IMG/VR virus record: IMGVR_UViG_3300021365_000005
Coordinates: 1-64,000 of that record
Reading direction: 5' to 3' (one strand)
Source of the DNA: a virus
DNA length: 64,000 nt
Shown here in pieces: positions 1 through 9,257 of this stretch (position 1 is the stretch's first letter; each line of letters opens with the position of its first letter). The notes under the pieces were generated by a model, which was not told the origin of the DNA, did no database searches, and was given only the letters and a program-made list of their open reading frames with translations. The position numbers and the translations under genes are program-made.

Positions 1-200
1 GCTTTGGATATATTGTGGTCTCCCACTTTTGTTTGCATATCGCCACGGGCTCCACTCATTAGGTGAAAGCCAGGGCCTACTGCTATAATTTCACCGACCA
101 TTGTTGCCTCTTGGGATGTATCGGGAATTATTACTCCGCCTGTTGTGATGTCTTGTGCATCTACAGGCTTTAAAACTACCTTATCGGAAATTGGTTTCAT
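1..200 (-). CDS. GroES-like co-chaperonin (3' part cut by window edge)
   Basis: The minus strand from the ATG at 198-200 reads MKPISDKVVLKPV and later GGVIIPDTSQE, GEIIAVGPG and VGD. This matches the GroES/Cpn10 pattern of an N-terminal beta strand, the mobile-loop GGIxLP element and the VxAVGxG strand. GroES proteins cap the GroEL folding chamber; T4 gp31 does this for capsid protein folding. About 66 codons are visible and the rest lies left of the window. An AAGAG element precedes the start. It is the last gene visible downstream of DNA polymerase. I am confident of the fold; which GroEL it partners is unknown. Confidence 0.85.
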   Translation of the reverse strand, partial: MKPISDKVVLKPVDAQDITTGGVIIPDTSQEATMVGEIIAVGPGFHLMSGARGDMQTKVGDHNISK

Positions 201-228
201 ATATATTACTCTTTTTTTAATTTAATAT

Positions 229-2691
229 TTAAGCTGGTTGGGATATCTTTTTAACATATCCTTTGTATGCATTAAGCATAGTTTTAACTTCTGGTATAAG
301 TGCGAACTCTTCTAGTTGCTCATAGATTTGTTTTTTAAAGTAGACATCATAATCAATGCTAAATACGTCTGGCCTTTCATCGATAAACTTAAGGTCCGCT
401 TCATTTAAGCATATTGCTTTTTGTCTGTCGCCTTTTTTTAGATCTGGTTCGCAATTAGACTTGATATAGAATAAGAATGGATTATCCTTATTAGTGATTT
501 CAATGCCTAATTTGTTGTTTGCCCACTTAGATGCTTTTACGTGCTGAGGCATAGTCTTTGTATACTCAGAAAATGGTTTTCCAAAAGCTTTGGCTATTCC
601 TAGATCAGCATATGGTATTGTTTCAATCTCTGCTCGTATCTGAAGTAGCCAATTTAAGTCTAATTCATTACGAACAGCTTTTTCAGCCATTTCATTAAGT
701 TTAGCCTTTAGGAATTCAGGAGTGTCTTTTCGGATTATATTTAACCCGCGAATAACTTTTTTATTATTTTCCCGAATAATACCGTAGTATCGCTTTTTAG
801 CTGAACTGAAATAGATATACTCTAGATCATACTCGAATTTAAGATCCATGTGCTGATAGTCCATATTAATGCCAGGATTATAGTGCTTAACGAAATTGTT
901 TTCGAGGTCCTTATTAAAGCCTATGAGTTTTTGTTCCATAGCTTCAGGAGTTTCACCTTCGGACCTAACAAAAATTGAATCTGTATCTCCATAGAGAGTT
1001 TTATGGCCCCGATCTTTAAAGTTGACTATAGCATACTTTAGAGCTTGTCTGGCAAAGAATGTGATAGCATCTGCACATTCATATGAGCATAACCTAAAAT
1101 AGTTAAAGCCCATTGCACCGTATGCTGAATTCATAATAAGCTTAAAAGCCCATTGTCTTTTGTGCATAGCATCGACTTGACTCTTATCATATTCGCCAGC
1201 TTTTAACTTTCTATTGATTTCCACTCTTTCGTGAAATAGGCCTTTTAAGGCTTGTGGCAATATACCTTGTTGGTGCGAGTGTGCATAGAATAGATAACGA
1301 CCCCCTATTAAGTCAGCTTGTTTACCTGTGTCTACATAGTCAATATTTTCTGCTTTTAACTGAGCTACAATATCTTCTATGTCCATTCCAGCTTCCATAC
1401 ATGCTTGCTCTGAAGCTATGAATGTTTCAGGGCTAATATTAAAAGCCATTATAGTTGTTGGGTATAGAGAAGTGTAGTCCATTACAGTAACATCCTCAGA
1501 CCTACCAGGTTCTGTAGGATCTATTACGATAGCACCTGCAAAAGGCTTCCGAGGAATTGTTCTTCGGGTTGGGAATATTAACTTATTGTGGAATTCCTTG
1601 ATGATGTAGTTGTCTACGATCATTGACTTAAAGAACACCAAAGAAAGAGATTCTAGATTAGCAATCTGTTGGATGGCTGTGTATAAGTCGAACATCTGGA
1701 TCTTATCATTAATCTCTTTTAAGATTTCAACGTCACGAATAGCGTAGCGAATAAACCCATCATAATCTTCGAGCCAATCACGCCAAGTAACATCAGTTAA
1801 CTTATCCAGATCAGGGTCACCTAAGATTTCCTTAGCAGCAGTAGCTAGCTTCCAGTTGGGTAGATTGTACCCCATGTCCTGAAGACCTGTCATCATATCT
1901 ACGTGGTCTAATCCACGAATAGCTGTTCTCCAGAATTCGCCACGTTTACGCATGTAGATGTCATTAATAGGCGATAGCATTTCAGCAGGTAAACCTAAGA
2001 CCTTACAACGATTAATAATGTATGGCATATCATAGCCATCAGAATACCAACCTGAAAGAATGTCTACCTTGCTTACTCTAACAAGGTTAAGGAATGCCAT
2101 AATCATTTCCTCTTCGGTCTTTGTGTAGATGTAGCTGACATTGCCCTTGTCTTCGAGCTTAGGCTCTTCTAAGTTAGCAGTGTGTTTGGGATGCCATGAC
2201 ATAACAAAGTACTGATCTTTTTCAGTTGAATATGTTACCAATGAAGTAATAGGCATTAAAGCCTTTTCGGGCTTATTCATAGACGAATCGTCAGGATCAT
2301 ACCATGTCTCAATGTCGTAGTACATGATATGTCGCTTAGTAGACCACTCTTGCTTATTGTCTAGAACATATTTGAATTCAGGCTTTACGTCTGCTTGAAA
2401 TACCTTGCCAGGATAGCTTTTTGATAGTTTGTTCTTTTCTTTAATCGAGCTATAGTAAACCCGTTGTACCATGTCTCCATGTAGGGTTTTATAGATTTTT
2501 GTATCATTACAATCGAATTGGTTCTTATCGTCAAGATCCGCAATATCTTCATACTTGTAGTAAAAGTAGTCCCGATATTTATCCACGTGTTCTTTATAGT
2601 TCCCTTCGGAATCATAACCGAACTTATGAATATTCCACATACCTTTATCGAATTTAGCGGCTATTCTTGAAAGTTTGAAATCCATGTGCAT
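229..2691 (-). CDS. 43: Family B replicative DNA polymerase (T4 gp43-like)
   Basis: Template-directed DNA synthesis with 3'-5' proofreading. The exonuclease motif YYDIETW lies near residue 125 (D126, E128). Polymerase motif A, DYTSLYP, is near residue 405, motif B is KLIMNSAYG, and motif C, YGDTDS, is near residue 571. All catalytic Asp residues are present. At 820 residues it is somewhat shorter than T4 gp43 (898), and motif C is the canonical YGDTDS where T4 has AGDTDS. A second ATG lies two codons downstream, so the exact start is uncertain. A promoter-like element precedes it, and the GroES-like gene follows. Confidence 0.97.
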   Translation of the reverse strand: MHMDFKLSRIAAKFDKGMWNIHKFGYDSEGNYKEHVDKYRDYFYYKYEDIADLDDKNQFDCNDTKIYKTLHGDMVQRVYYSSIKEKNKLSKSYPGKVFQADVKPEFKYVLDNKQEWSTKRHIMYYDIETWYDPDDSSMNKPEKALMPITSLVTYSTEKDQYFVMSWHPKHTANLEEPKLEDKGNVSYIYTKTEEEMIMAFLNLVRVSKVDILSGWYSDGYDMPYIINRCKVLGLPAEMLSPINDIYMRKRGEFWRTAIRGLDHVDMMTGLQDMGYNLPNWKLATAAKEILGDPDLDKLTDVTWRDWLEDYDGFIRYAIRDVEILKEINDKIQMFDLYTAIQQIANLESLSLVFFKSMIVDNYIIKEFHNKLIFPTRRTIPRKPFAGAIVIDPTEPGRSEDVTVMDYTSLYPTTIMAFNISPETFIASEQACMEAGMDIEDIVAQLKAENIDYVDTGKQADLIGGRYLFYAHSHQQGILPQALKGLFHERVEINRKLKAGEYDKSQVDAMHKRQWAFKLIMNSAYGAMGFNYFRLCSYECADAITFFARQALKYAIVNFKDRGHKTLYGDTDSIFVRSEGETPEAMEQKLIGFNKDLENNFVKHYNPGINMDYQHMDLKFEYDLEYIYFSSAKKRYYGIIRENNKKVIRGLNIIRKDTPEFLKAKLNEMAEKAVRNELDLNWLLQIRAEIETIPYADLGIAKAFGKPFSEYTKTMPQHVKASKWANNKLGIEITNKDNPFLFYIKSNCEPDLKKGDRQKAICLNEADLKFIDERPDVFSIDYDVYFKKQIYEQLEEFALIPEVKTMLNAYKGYVKKISQPA

Positions 2692-2716
2692 TCTTTTTTT
2701 GTTTGTTTATATAGCT

Positions 2717-2747
2717 AATATAAGGCTTATTTGGCTATTACTACGAT
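2717..2747 (-). promoter_or_regulatory. Promoter-like element of DNA polymerase
   Basis: On the coding strand ATCGTAGT (2740-2747) is followed after 17 nt by TATATTAG (TATATT at 2717-2722). The same two words with the same spacing occur upstream of uvdE at 13205-13235. The shared arrangement suggests a promoter class for replication and repair genes; no transcript data support it here. Confidence 0.5.
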
Positions 2748-2768
2748 AAAAAGCGTTAATTTTTAAGA

Positions 2769-3206
2769 TTATTTTTCGCCTGTGCTTCCGAACCCACCTT
2801 CGCCGCGAGTAGAGACTTCTGTATATAGATCTGCCTCAGGTACTTCCTGGAGGAATGGGTTACCTAATGGTAATAGTACAAATTGAACAATCTTATCTCC
2901 AGGATTAATAACTTGCTCATGTTCACCAACGTTGGTTAAGTTTATATGAACTTCACCTTGATAGCCATTATCAACTACGCAAGCTCCAACGTGCAGAGAC
3001 TTTTTAACTGCAACGCCAGACTTATTAAATGCAACTAAAGCAAATCCTTTGGGTACATTTACCTTGATTCCAGAAGCTATTAAGCAAGATTCTCCGGGGT
3101 TGATTCTTATCATTTTTTGATCTTCTGGTACGAAGAAATCTATACCAGCGTCTGTACTGTTTGCTCTGGTAGGAAGCTTTACATTTCTAATTTTTGATAT
3201 TTTCAT
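2769..3206 (-). CDS. dut: dUTP diphosphatase (trimeric dUTPase)
   Basis: Hydrolyses dUTP to dUMP and pyrophosphate, keeping uracil out of DNA and supplying dUMP. All five trimeric dUTPase motifs can be seen: DAGIDF near residue 20, NKSG in place of the usual (A/G)RSG, VVDNGYQGEV, GDKIVQFVLLP, and the C-terminal RGEGGFGSTG that closes over the active site. Its length of 145 residues is typical. The start codon overlaps the stop of the upstream thymidylate-synthase-family gene (TAATG), indicating translational coupling in a nucleotide-metabolism operon. The Asn in motif 2 is a mild departure from the consensus. Confidence 0.95.
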   Translation of the reverse strand: MKISKIRNVKLPTRANSTDAGIDFFVPEDQKMIRINPGESCLIASGIKVNVPKGFALVAFNKSGVAVKKSLHVGACVVDNGYQGEVHINLTNVGEHEQVINPGDKIVQFVLLPLGNPFLQEVPEADLYTEVSTRGEGGFGSTGEK

Positions 3207-3949
3207 TATTTGTTCTTTTGTCTTAAAACTCCAAGTTCATTCTTGAAGACGTGTAGTGAAACTATATGCATATTAAAATAGCCTGGCTTGACATTTTCCC
3301 AGCCGGGCTCGCTTTTAAGTTGGTCTAGTATCCAGAATAACTTTCCGCAAGCTAGATATATATCATCTCTTAAGTGTCTTAAATAGTCACAAGATCTAAT
3401 ATAGTAAGTTAGATGCATAACATTATCTCTCCTAATAAAGTGATATCCTATTGTGCATGGTACTCTTTCACCATGGGTTGCTCCGGTGTCTTCTGGGAAC
3501 CACATTGGTAGAAATGCTTGCCTAGTAAATGGCTCTTTGCGTAGCATATCTACTACGTCACCCATATTACCATAATCATAGCGTATACCTTTTAATTTTG
3601 GAGACCATAATCTTTCTGGATATGTATGACTGAATTTCTCATCAGCTTTAAATTGCTTATTTCCTCTTTGGGCAAAAGGCCACCATTCATTACTTGGAGG
3701 AGGATTTAAAGGTTCGCCACCTACCCTTTCCTGTAAGTGGTCCTTAGCCCATGGGAGGTTTGGCCGAACTTCATCAATCACTTGTACCATATTGTCAGGT
3801 ATAACAAATTTGATAGTGTGATTTAGAAGTTCGACCATTGGTTGTTCAACATCAATAGATTGCCACTTGCCTGAAAATACTTCTACTCCATTTTGGTGAA
3901 GCTTTTCTTTTGCAAATCTAATGGCATCTTTTGGCTTTGTGAACATCAT
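3206..3949 (-). CDS. Thymidylate synthase family protein, probable dCMP hydroxymethylase
   Basis: Thymidylate synthase fold: catalytic Cys165 in VPCTIGYHF, phosphate-binding RSCD at 185-188, and a C-terminal SLHVFKNE that aligns with the ThyA DTHLYSNH block. Counting from the RSCD arginine, residue 196 is Asp where ThyA has Asn177. That Asn selects dUMP, and T4 dCMP hydroxymethylase has Asp there. The 247-residue length is close to T4 gp42 (246). I therefore infer a dCMP-specific hydroxymethylase, giving hydroxymethyl-dCMP for modified DNA, though a dTMP-forming activity is not excluded. The His after the catalytic Cys is replaced by Thr. Its start overlaps the asparagine synthetase stop. Confidence 0.75.
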   Translation of the reverse strand: MMFTKPKDAIRFAKEKLHQNGVEVFSGKWQSIDVEQPMVELLNHTIKFVIPDNMVQVIDEVRPNLPWAKDHLQERVGGEPLNPPPSNEWWPFAQRGNKQFKADEKFSHTYPERLWSPKLKGIRYDYGNMGDVVDMLRKEPFTRQAFLPMWFPEDTGATHGERVPCTIGYHFIRRDNVMHLTYYIRSCDYLRHLRDDIYLACGKLFWILDQLKSEPGWENVKPGYFNMHIVSLHVFKNELGVLRQKNK

Positions 3950-5310
3950 TTTTCAGTGTGATAATCTACGAACAAATCTAATACTTTTTTGCGGTATTGC
4001 ATTTGGTCTTTTTTAATACTAGGATTTTTTAGGGGAGCTTTAATTCTGTCAAGAATCTTTTTTGGGATATCATCCTTAAAGGCTTCTTTCAATATAGACT
4101 TATGAGTTCTATCTTTTAGATCTAAAGATCTAGCAAACCTAACAACTTCATGACCTAGAAATGGAGATCTTAATTCTATAGTATGAGCCATAGACATACG
4201 GTCTAATCTAGGTAGGTGATAGTATGTTAATTCGTCAAAAATATCAGACCCTTGGGAATCATACTCATCTATTCTGCGGTAGCCTCCAAATAACTCATCA
4301 GCACCGTCTCCAGATATAACTATTCTATGTCCAGTTTTAGCAACTGCTTCAAATAGGTGGTATTGAGGAATTACAGACCCTAGGTCAATTGGAGTTTCAT
4401 TCCACTTGCAATATATTTCAGATAGCTTTGTTTTATCCTCTAAATCATAAGTTAGCCTTTTGACCTTTATTCCCCAGTGGTCTTCACATAGGCTTACATA
4501 CTCATCTTCTCCGTTGGAAATAGTGTAGTATGTAACATCTGCTTTTAACTCTTCTAGTATTGATGTTATGATTGTTGAGTCAAGCCCACCAGATAGTAAA
4601 ACTGATATTGGGTAGTTTTTAGATAGTAGTCTTCGCTTAACAGACTCGACTAAAATTTCTTTTAGACTTCCAGATGGCGACTCATTAAGTAAAGTCCAGT
4701 TTTCTGCAGTTCTCATATAACGAGGTTGTCCGAAACGATAATTATACCAGAATCTTGGGTCTAGTCTTTTTATTCTATTCCAAGGAGTTCGACAGTCATG
4801 GTTATAGCCAAACTTATGTATTGCCCCAATATATGAATCATCTATAGTATCATAGGGTCTAATTAAAGGTTCAATTTCTGAACATATTTCTCCATGGGTA
4901 TTTACATATAACTGTTTTTTGCCTAAAGGGTCATTCATTGCAGTTATCATTTTAGTTTTAGCATCATAGAGAACTATAGACCAAAACCCATCCCAGTTAG
5001 AAATATCATCCTTATACATAGAAATTTTCTCTAGATCAATAGATCCTATAGTTGCGAAAAAATCTACTAGATATTCTGTGTCTGAACTAAATTTTTCGGT
5101 ATCATAGTTAAAAATTTCACCATTAAATAGTAGGTATAAGTCTGGGGCATATTCATATGGCATAGCCCATTTGTCATTATCTACAGTTTGAATTGGAAGC
5201 CTATGGTGTGACAATCTTATATGATCGACCATTATAGTCTTGTGTTCTGTTCCTCGGTGACTTATAAGGTGAGATCTATCAGGACCTCCTGAAATTGATA
5301 TTCCACACAT
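3946..5310 (-). CDS. asnB: Asparagine synthetase (glutamine-hydrolysing), AsnB-like
   Basis: ATP-dependent amidation of aspartate using glutamine nitrogen. The N-terminal glutaminase domain begins MCGISISGG, where Cys2 must become the N-terminal nucleophile. I therefore place the start at 5310 rather than the in-frame ATG at 5325; a GAGGA Shine-Dalgarno sits 8 nt upstream of 5310. FNGEIFNYD belongs to the glutaminase domain. The synthetase domain has the PP-loop SGGLDST and DGADELFGGY. At 454 residues it is shorter than E. coli AsnB (about 554). It sits between the kinase-like gene and the dCMP-hydroxymethylase-like gene. The amide acceptor could differ from aspartate. Confidence 0.88.
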   Translation of the reverse strand: MCGISISGGPDRSHLISHRGTEHKTIMVDHIRLSHHRLPIQTVDNDKWAMPYEYAPDLYLLFNGEIFNYDTEKFSSDTEYLVDFFATIGSIDLEKISMYKDDISNWDGFWSIVLYDAKTKMITAMNDPLGKKQLYVNTHGEICSEIEPLIRPYDTIDDSYIGAIHKFGYNHDCRTPWNRIKRLDPRFWYNYRFGQPRYMRTAENWTLLNESPSGSLKEILVESVKRRLLSKNYPISVLLSGGLDSTIITSILEELKADVTYYTISNGEDEYVSLCEDHWGIKVKRLTYDLEDKTKLSEIYCKWNETPIDLGSVIPQYHLFEAVAKTGHRIVISGDGADELFGGYRRIDEYDSQGSDIFDELTYYHLPRLDRMSMAHTIELRSPFLGHEVVRFARSLDLKDRTHKSILKEAFKDDIPKKILDRIKAPLKNPSIKKDQMQYRKKVLDLFVDYHTEK

Positions 5311-5311
5311 T

Positions 5312-5851
5312 TTAATTTTCCTCATTTAAAAGTTCACGGAAATCAAGTGATGAAAACATTGTGAACTCGTTTGCGAATCTAGTTATTTTTAAATTTGGAA
5401 GTGCTTCATGAAGCTCAGACAATAACTCTTCATATAATAAGACTTCTTTATTTTTAGACGAGTCATCCCAAACGTCTTTTGCCCCACGTTCACGAGGATT
5501 AGTACCATGAATATATATTATTTCAGTCTCATCAAATAATCCTTCGTTAGCAAAAGTCCAGAGCTGTTTAACAGCTTCATCCATAGTTATCCTATTTTCC
5601 ATTACCCCCCAAACTAAAACCGTAAGTATTCCTCGGTCAATATATAGTTTTTTTGTAATGTGCTTATCACGGTTTAAGTGGTGCAGCATTATTTCTTTAC
5701 TAATAGCAAATTGGTGTGTGCCCAAATCATTATTGCTTAACTTAAGTTTTCCATACCAAAAAGGAAATGGAAACTTATAAGTCTTAATGTGTGCTTGCTG
5801 CAGTAAGTAAGTTTTGCCAGTGTTTCTGGCCCCTTCAATCAATTTTAACAT
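5312..5851 (-). CDS. P-loop deoxynucleoside monophosphate kinase-like protein
   Basis: Begins with a Walker A loop, GARNTGKT (residues 7-14), and has YIDRG near residue 70, which resembles the DR(F/Y) element of thymidylate kinases. The C-terminal part carries an Arg-rich NPRERGAKD stretch that could be a lid. Together with dUTPase and the TS-family enzyme in the same operon, phosphorylation of a dNMP (as by T4 gp1) is the best guess. No specific substrate can be read from sequence, and a nucleoside kinase is the main alternative. The stop lies one base before the asparagine synthetase start chosen here. Confidence 0.6.
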   Translation of the reverse strand: MLKLIEGARNTGKTYLLQQAHIKTYKFPFPFWYGKLKLSNNDLGTHQFAISKEIMLHHLNRDKHITKKLYIDRGILTVLVWGVMENRITMDEAVKQLWTFANEGLFDETEIIYIHGTNPRERGAKDVWDDSSKNKEVLLYEELLSELHEALPNLKITRFANEFTMFSSLDFRELLNEEN

Positions 5852-5877
5852 CTATAACTTTTATTTATTGTATACTA

Positions 5878-5917
5878 CAAATATACGAAACTATTGGTGA
5901 TATAAAAAATATATCAC
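5878..5917 (-). promoter_or_regulatory. Dyad-type promoter of the kinase/asparagine synthetase/TS/dut operon
   Basis: A perfect 8-bp inverted repeat with a 5-nt A/T loop (GTGATATA at 5897-5904, TATATCAC at 5910-5917) is centred 22 nt upstream of coding-strand TATATTTG (5878-5885). Five other genes carry the same arrangement. TATATTTG fits the TAnnTTTG -7 box known from Bacteroidetes promoters, but a matching -33 TTTG is not evident. Confidence 0.55.
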
Positions 5918-5969
5918 AGGGTATTTCACAATAGCCCGTAATATATTCTCGTTATCCAGTCGTCACGTC

Positions 5970-7838
5970 TCATAAAGCTTCTACTGTGCAGCTTCCGCCG
6001 CTACAAGCTAATTCCCCTGATAGGTCTGTATTGTCTTCCATTTCTACTACACGGGTAAGATCTATAGAATTTAAAGATTCTATCATTGACTCATACTGGG
6101 CTTTAGTTATGTCTTCAAATGGGGCTTGAACGTATGTTCCTCCATCATGTGGTAGTACTGATAATCCATTATAAGATTCTCTGTTTTCCCACATCCACTC
6201 TCCGACTGGTTCCCAATCCTTTTCTTTAAGAGAAACTGTTGCAGATACGTTGTGGGTATTAGATCCGTTTCTATGTCCAGGTTTAACCCATTCTGTAGCT
6301 ACCTTTTTGATTCTTTCTAATAGATCGAGAGGTTTTTCTGTACGAAGGATTGCTCCTCGGGGAGCTTTCTGAGGTATACTAATGACCGCAGTGTCATGGG
6401 CTCTAAAATAGTCATCTTCAACTAATTCCGGATGGTACTCCATTAAATATCCATAAATAGCTTCGTTTTTACCAACGCGAAGTCTTCGGATATAATATGT
6501 ATTGTGCCATGCATGAATTCCAGAGGATGTTCCTAGTACTAATGATGTTGTTCCTGCAGGCTTTACCGTAGTTATTCTTGCTGCTGGATTAATACCTAAT
6601 ATTTTAGCCATTCTAGTATTTTCTCTTTTTGCTATGCTTGAAGCTTTTTTAAGATCATACTTTAATACTTCACCAGATCCAATACCAGTCATTGAAACCC
6701 CTACCAAAGCATCTTTTTCTGTGGTCTCTTTCCAGACTTCTCTAAGGTAGTGAAAGTCTGTATATGAAGCTTGGATAGTTCCAATAAATGAAGCTACTTT
6801 AACCCTTTTATTAAAATCTTCTTGAGATTCTATATTAGATACATTTACTTCGCATAGGTTACAAAACTGATAAGGTCGAAGAGCAATTTCGCAACAAGGA
6901 TTAGTTCCCCAGTCTTTATCATTTGACAAGTAAATTCCTGGCTCTCCAGCTCCAGATAACTCTACACGCTTCCATAAGTCCATAAAAAATTCTTTTGTTA
7001 TTTTATGACGCATTAGGACTGCTGAATTGTTTGCACGACCTCGCTGGGCATTTAGTTCCCACCAATTTCCAGATTTACAAGAAATCATTTTTTCATCTGT
7101 AGCTGTAAATAGGCTAATAAGAGCTGCTCTTCGAATACCACCAGCTAGTACTGCGTCTGCAATATGGCAAACAATATCATGTACTTCTAGTGTTGATAGT
7201 CTGTCGCCTTCTAACTTAGCCTCAAGAATACCTTCGATTTTTAAAATGCACTCTTTTAGTGGCTGAGGTCCTGGGGCTTTACCACCTGATGTTACTAGCA
7301 TTGCACCTTTAGGTCTGATATCCGAATAGTCAAATTTAATCCTGGATCCTCTTTTGTTTCCTAGGAATGACTTCATAAGTACCTTAATAGCATCTGCCCA
7401 TCCTTCTATAGAATCTCCTATTACAAACCTTCGTTCCCGTTTTGGGAATGGCTTTAAAACGTGGGGTAATTGATCTACGTGATGGTTTTGCACACTATAG
7501 CCAACTCCACAGCCACTAAGTAATAAAAACATTGTTTCACTAAAAGAGTCAATATGATCTATAGGCAAATAGCTGCAATTATAAAGTCTGTTAGGAGAAA
7601 TTTCTATCGGACGACCTCCGAATTGTAAGCTTCGCATAGATGGCAATACTTTTTTAGAATATACAAATTTATAACATTCTTCTATTTCCTTAGCCAAGTC
7701 AGGGAATTTTTTTATATGCATAGCTTTGTTGCGATCTACTAGCTCTTCCCATGTTTCCCTTCTATTTTCATCGGGTGTGTATTTTGCATACTTCATATGC
7801 ACTGTCAAATCAGACAGGATTTTATTCGATATATTCAT
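5970..7838 (-). CDS. nrdJ: Class II (adenosylcobalamin-dependent) ribonucleotide reductase
   Basis: Reduces ribonucleotides to deoxyribonucleotides using a B12-generated thiyl radical. LYNCSYLPI contains one redox Cys (C88), NPCCEIALRPYQFCN (from residue 313) carries the active-site Cys/Glu motif typical of class II enzymes, and the C-terminal CSGGSC (C612, C617) is a CX4C relay pair. No NrdB-type radical subunit is present in the window, consistent with class II. At 622 residues it is compact. GAGGA precedes the ATG. Whether it acts on di- or triphosphates is not clear from the sequence. It would depend on host cobalamin. Confidence 0.93.
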   Translation of the reverse strand: MNISNKILSDLTVHMKYAKYTPDENRRETWEELVDRNKAMHIKKFPDLAKEIEECYKFVYSKKVLPSMRSLQFGGRPIEISPNRLYNCSYLPIDHIDSFSETMFLLLSGCGVGYSVQNHHVDQLPHVLKPFPKRERRFVIGDSIEGWADAIKVLMKSFLGNKRGSRIKFDYSDIRPKGAMLVTSGGKAPGPQPLKECILKIEGILEAKLEGDRLSTLEVHDIVCHIADAVLAGGIRRAALISLFTATDEKMISCKSGNWWELNAQRGRANNSAVLMRHKITKEFFMDLWKRVELSGAGEPGIYLSNDKDWGTNPCCEIALRPYQFCNLCEVNVSNIESQEDFNKRVKVASFIGTIQASYTDFHYLREVWKETTEKDALVGVSMTGIGSGEVLKYDLKKASSIAKRENTRMAKILGINPAARITTVKPAGTTSLVLGTSSGIHAWHNTYYIRRLRVGKNEAIYGYLMEYHPELVEDDYFRAHDTAVISIPQKAPRGAILRTEKPLDLLERIKKVATEWVKPGHRNGSNTHNVSATVSLKEKDWEPVGEWMWENRESYNGLSVLPHDGGTYVQAPFEDITKAQYESMIESLNSIDLTRVVEMEDNTDLSGELACSGGSCTVEAL

Positions 7839-7870
7839 AAACTATATTTCCTCTAGTAAATTGGTGTAGT

Positions 7871-7880
7871 AATAAATATC
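7871..7880 (-). promoter_or_regulatory. GATATTTATA-type box (one mismatch) before nrdJ
   Basis: Coding strand GATATTTATT, about 32 nt before the nrdJ ATG, in the helicase-nrdJ gap. It is a variant of the box found before most structural genes. Confidence 0.4.
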
Positions 7881-7894
7881 CACATATGTGTATA

Positions 7895-9250
7895 TTACTT
7901 TGGTTGTGCTTCGTTTAATTCGGTAAATTTTTGAGCCAACATTTTTCTCATAAATTCGCTACTTCCATTTATTTGTTGTTGAGTTTCTTGGCCCTGCAAT
8001 GTGCTAGCTTCAAATATTTCTATCATTCCATTCGAAGCATTTATTTTGCTTGGTAGGGTTATACCATCTGGACCAAATCTATTTTTAATAACGTGCCATC
8101 GACCTGTTCCAGCAACCTTATCTTCAATCTTACGGGATAAAGATGCTACAAAGTCGGCTGTCATAATTTTTGAATAATCCTCTGCAATTTTATCTGCTTG
8201 GATTACATCTTCTTGTAATGCCGACCTATTGGCCTGAGAGGCCGTCCAAATTGGTATTTGGTATTCTCCTGCCATACCTCTAAGGTCTTCATATATATTT
8301 CCAATCTCAAATCTTTTTTCTTTGCCTTGACCTTTTAGTAGGTCTGCATAGTCTACTATTATTAGATCTGGTTTTTTATCATTAATTCTGCATCTTTCTA
8401 GGTGAGCACCTAAAGCGTTAACCCCAGCGCCTTTTGTTGGATAGTATTTAATTGTTAATTCTCCAGGTAGTTCGCCTACTATTTTAGCAACTTTTTCTTG
8501 GTGAAACCGTAAGTCTTGAGCAGCTATTCCTGTAAATACTGAATCATATCGTAGCCCTACATAATGTTCATTTAACTCTAAAGTATAATGGACTACATTA
8601 AGGCCCGCTTTAACAGCATTTGCTCCTATATTAACTAAGGCCCAAGATTTTCCAATACCAGCTGGTGCTACTATAACTCCCAATTCCCCACTGCCAAGTC
8701 CACCGTCAGCTAAATCGTCAATAACACTCCAACCAGTAGTAACAGTATTTCTTACAGACTCTTCATACCTTAAAGCTATTTCTGTATTATAATCGTGACC
8801 AAGGTTTTTTTCTACTCCTGCTTTCATTGCATCATCAATCTTAACTTTAATGGCATCAAACTCACCATGCTGTAGCAGATCTACAGATTCAACTATGGCT
8901 TTTTTCAAAGCTTGATTTTTACAAAAGTCTAATGTTTTAGTCTTAACAAATTCTAGGTCAGTTGCCTCAAATTGTTTGTAGATATCCTTTAAATGGGATT
9001 TAATCGTTTCAACTAATAAAGCATTTTCAATTTCATCTAATTGTACTTTCATTACTTCCATAGTCGGAGCATCTTTATACTCTTGGAAGTATTCCATTAT
9101 TGTGCCAATTATAAACTGATTTGCTTCAGACTCGAAAAACTTAACATCGAGGATGTCAGAAATTTGTTGTAGAAATAGGCGGTCTGTAAAAAGGGAGGAT
9201 ATTAACTTTATTTGAAAGTTGTACCCCCAATCGGAAATTCTATCGGTCAT
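7895..9250 (-). CDS. 41: Replicative DNA helicase, DnaB/gp41-like
   Basis: Hexameric 5'-3' helicase expected to unwind the fork ahead of gp43. The C-terminal RecA-like domain has Walker A APAGIGKSWAL near residue 198, Walker B DLIIVDYADLL near residue 300, and an IPIWTASQANRS motif like the DnaB Q/sensor region. The N-terminal part has the short helical domain expected of DnaB proteins (ISSLFTDRLFLQQI). Its 451 residues are close to T4 gp41 (475). It lies directly downstream of the 5' nuclease, an arrangement that groups the replisome genes. Confidence 0.93.
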   Translation of the reverse strand: MTDRISDWGYNFQIKLISSLFTDRLFLQQISDILDVKFFESEANQFIIGTIMEYFQEYKDAPTMEVMKVQLDEIENALLVETIKSHLKDIYKQFEATDLEFVKTKTLDFCKNQALKKAIVESVDLLQHGEFDAIKVKIDDAMKAGVEKNLGHDYNTEIALRYEESVRNTVTTGWSVIDDLADGGLGSGELGVIVAPAGIGKSWALVNIGANAVKAGLNVVHYTLELNEHYVGLRYDSVFTGIAAQDLRFHQEKVAKIVGELPGELTIKYYPTKGAGVNALGAHLERCRINDKKPDLIIVDYADLLKGQGKEKRFEIGNIYEDLRGMAGEYQIPIWTASQANRSALQEDVIQADKIAEDYSKIMTADFVASLSRKIEDKVAGTGRWHVIKNRFGPDGITLPSKINASNGMIEIFEASTLQGQETQQQINGSSEFMRKMLAQKFTELNEAQPK

Positions 9251-9257
9251 GGATATC

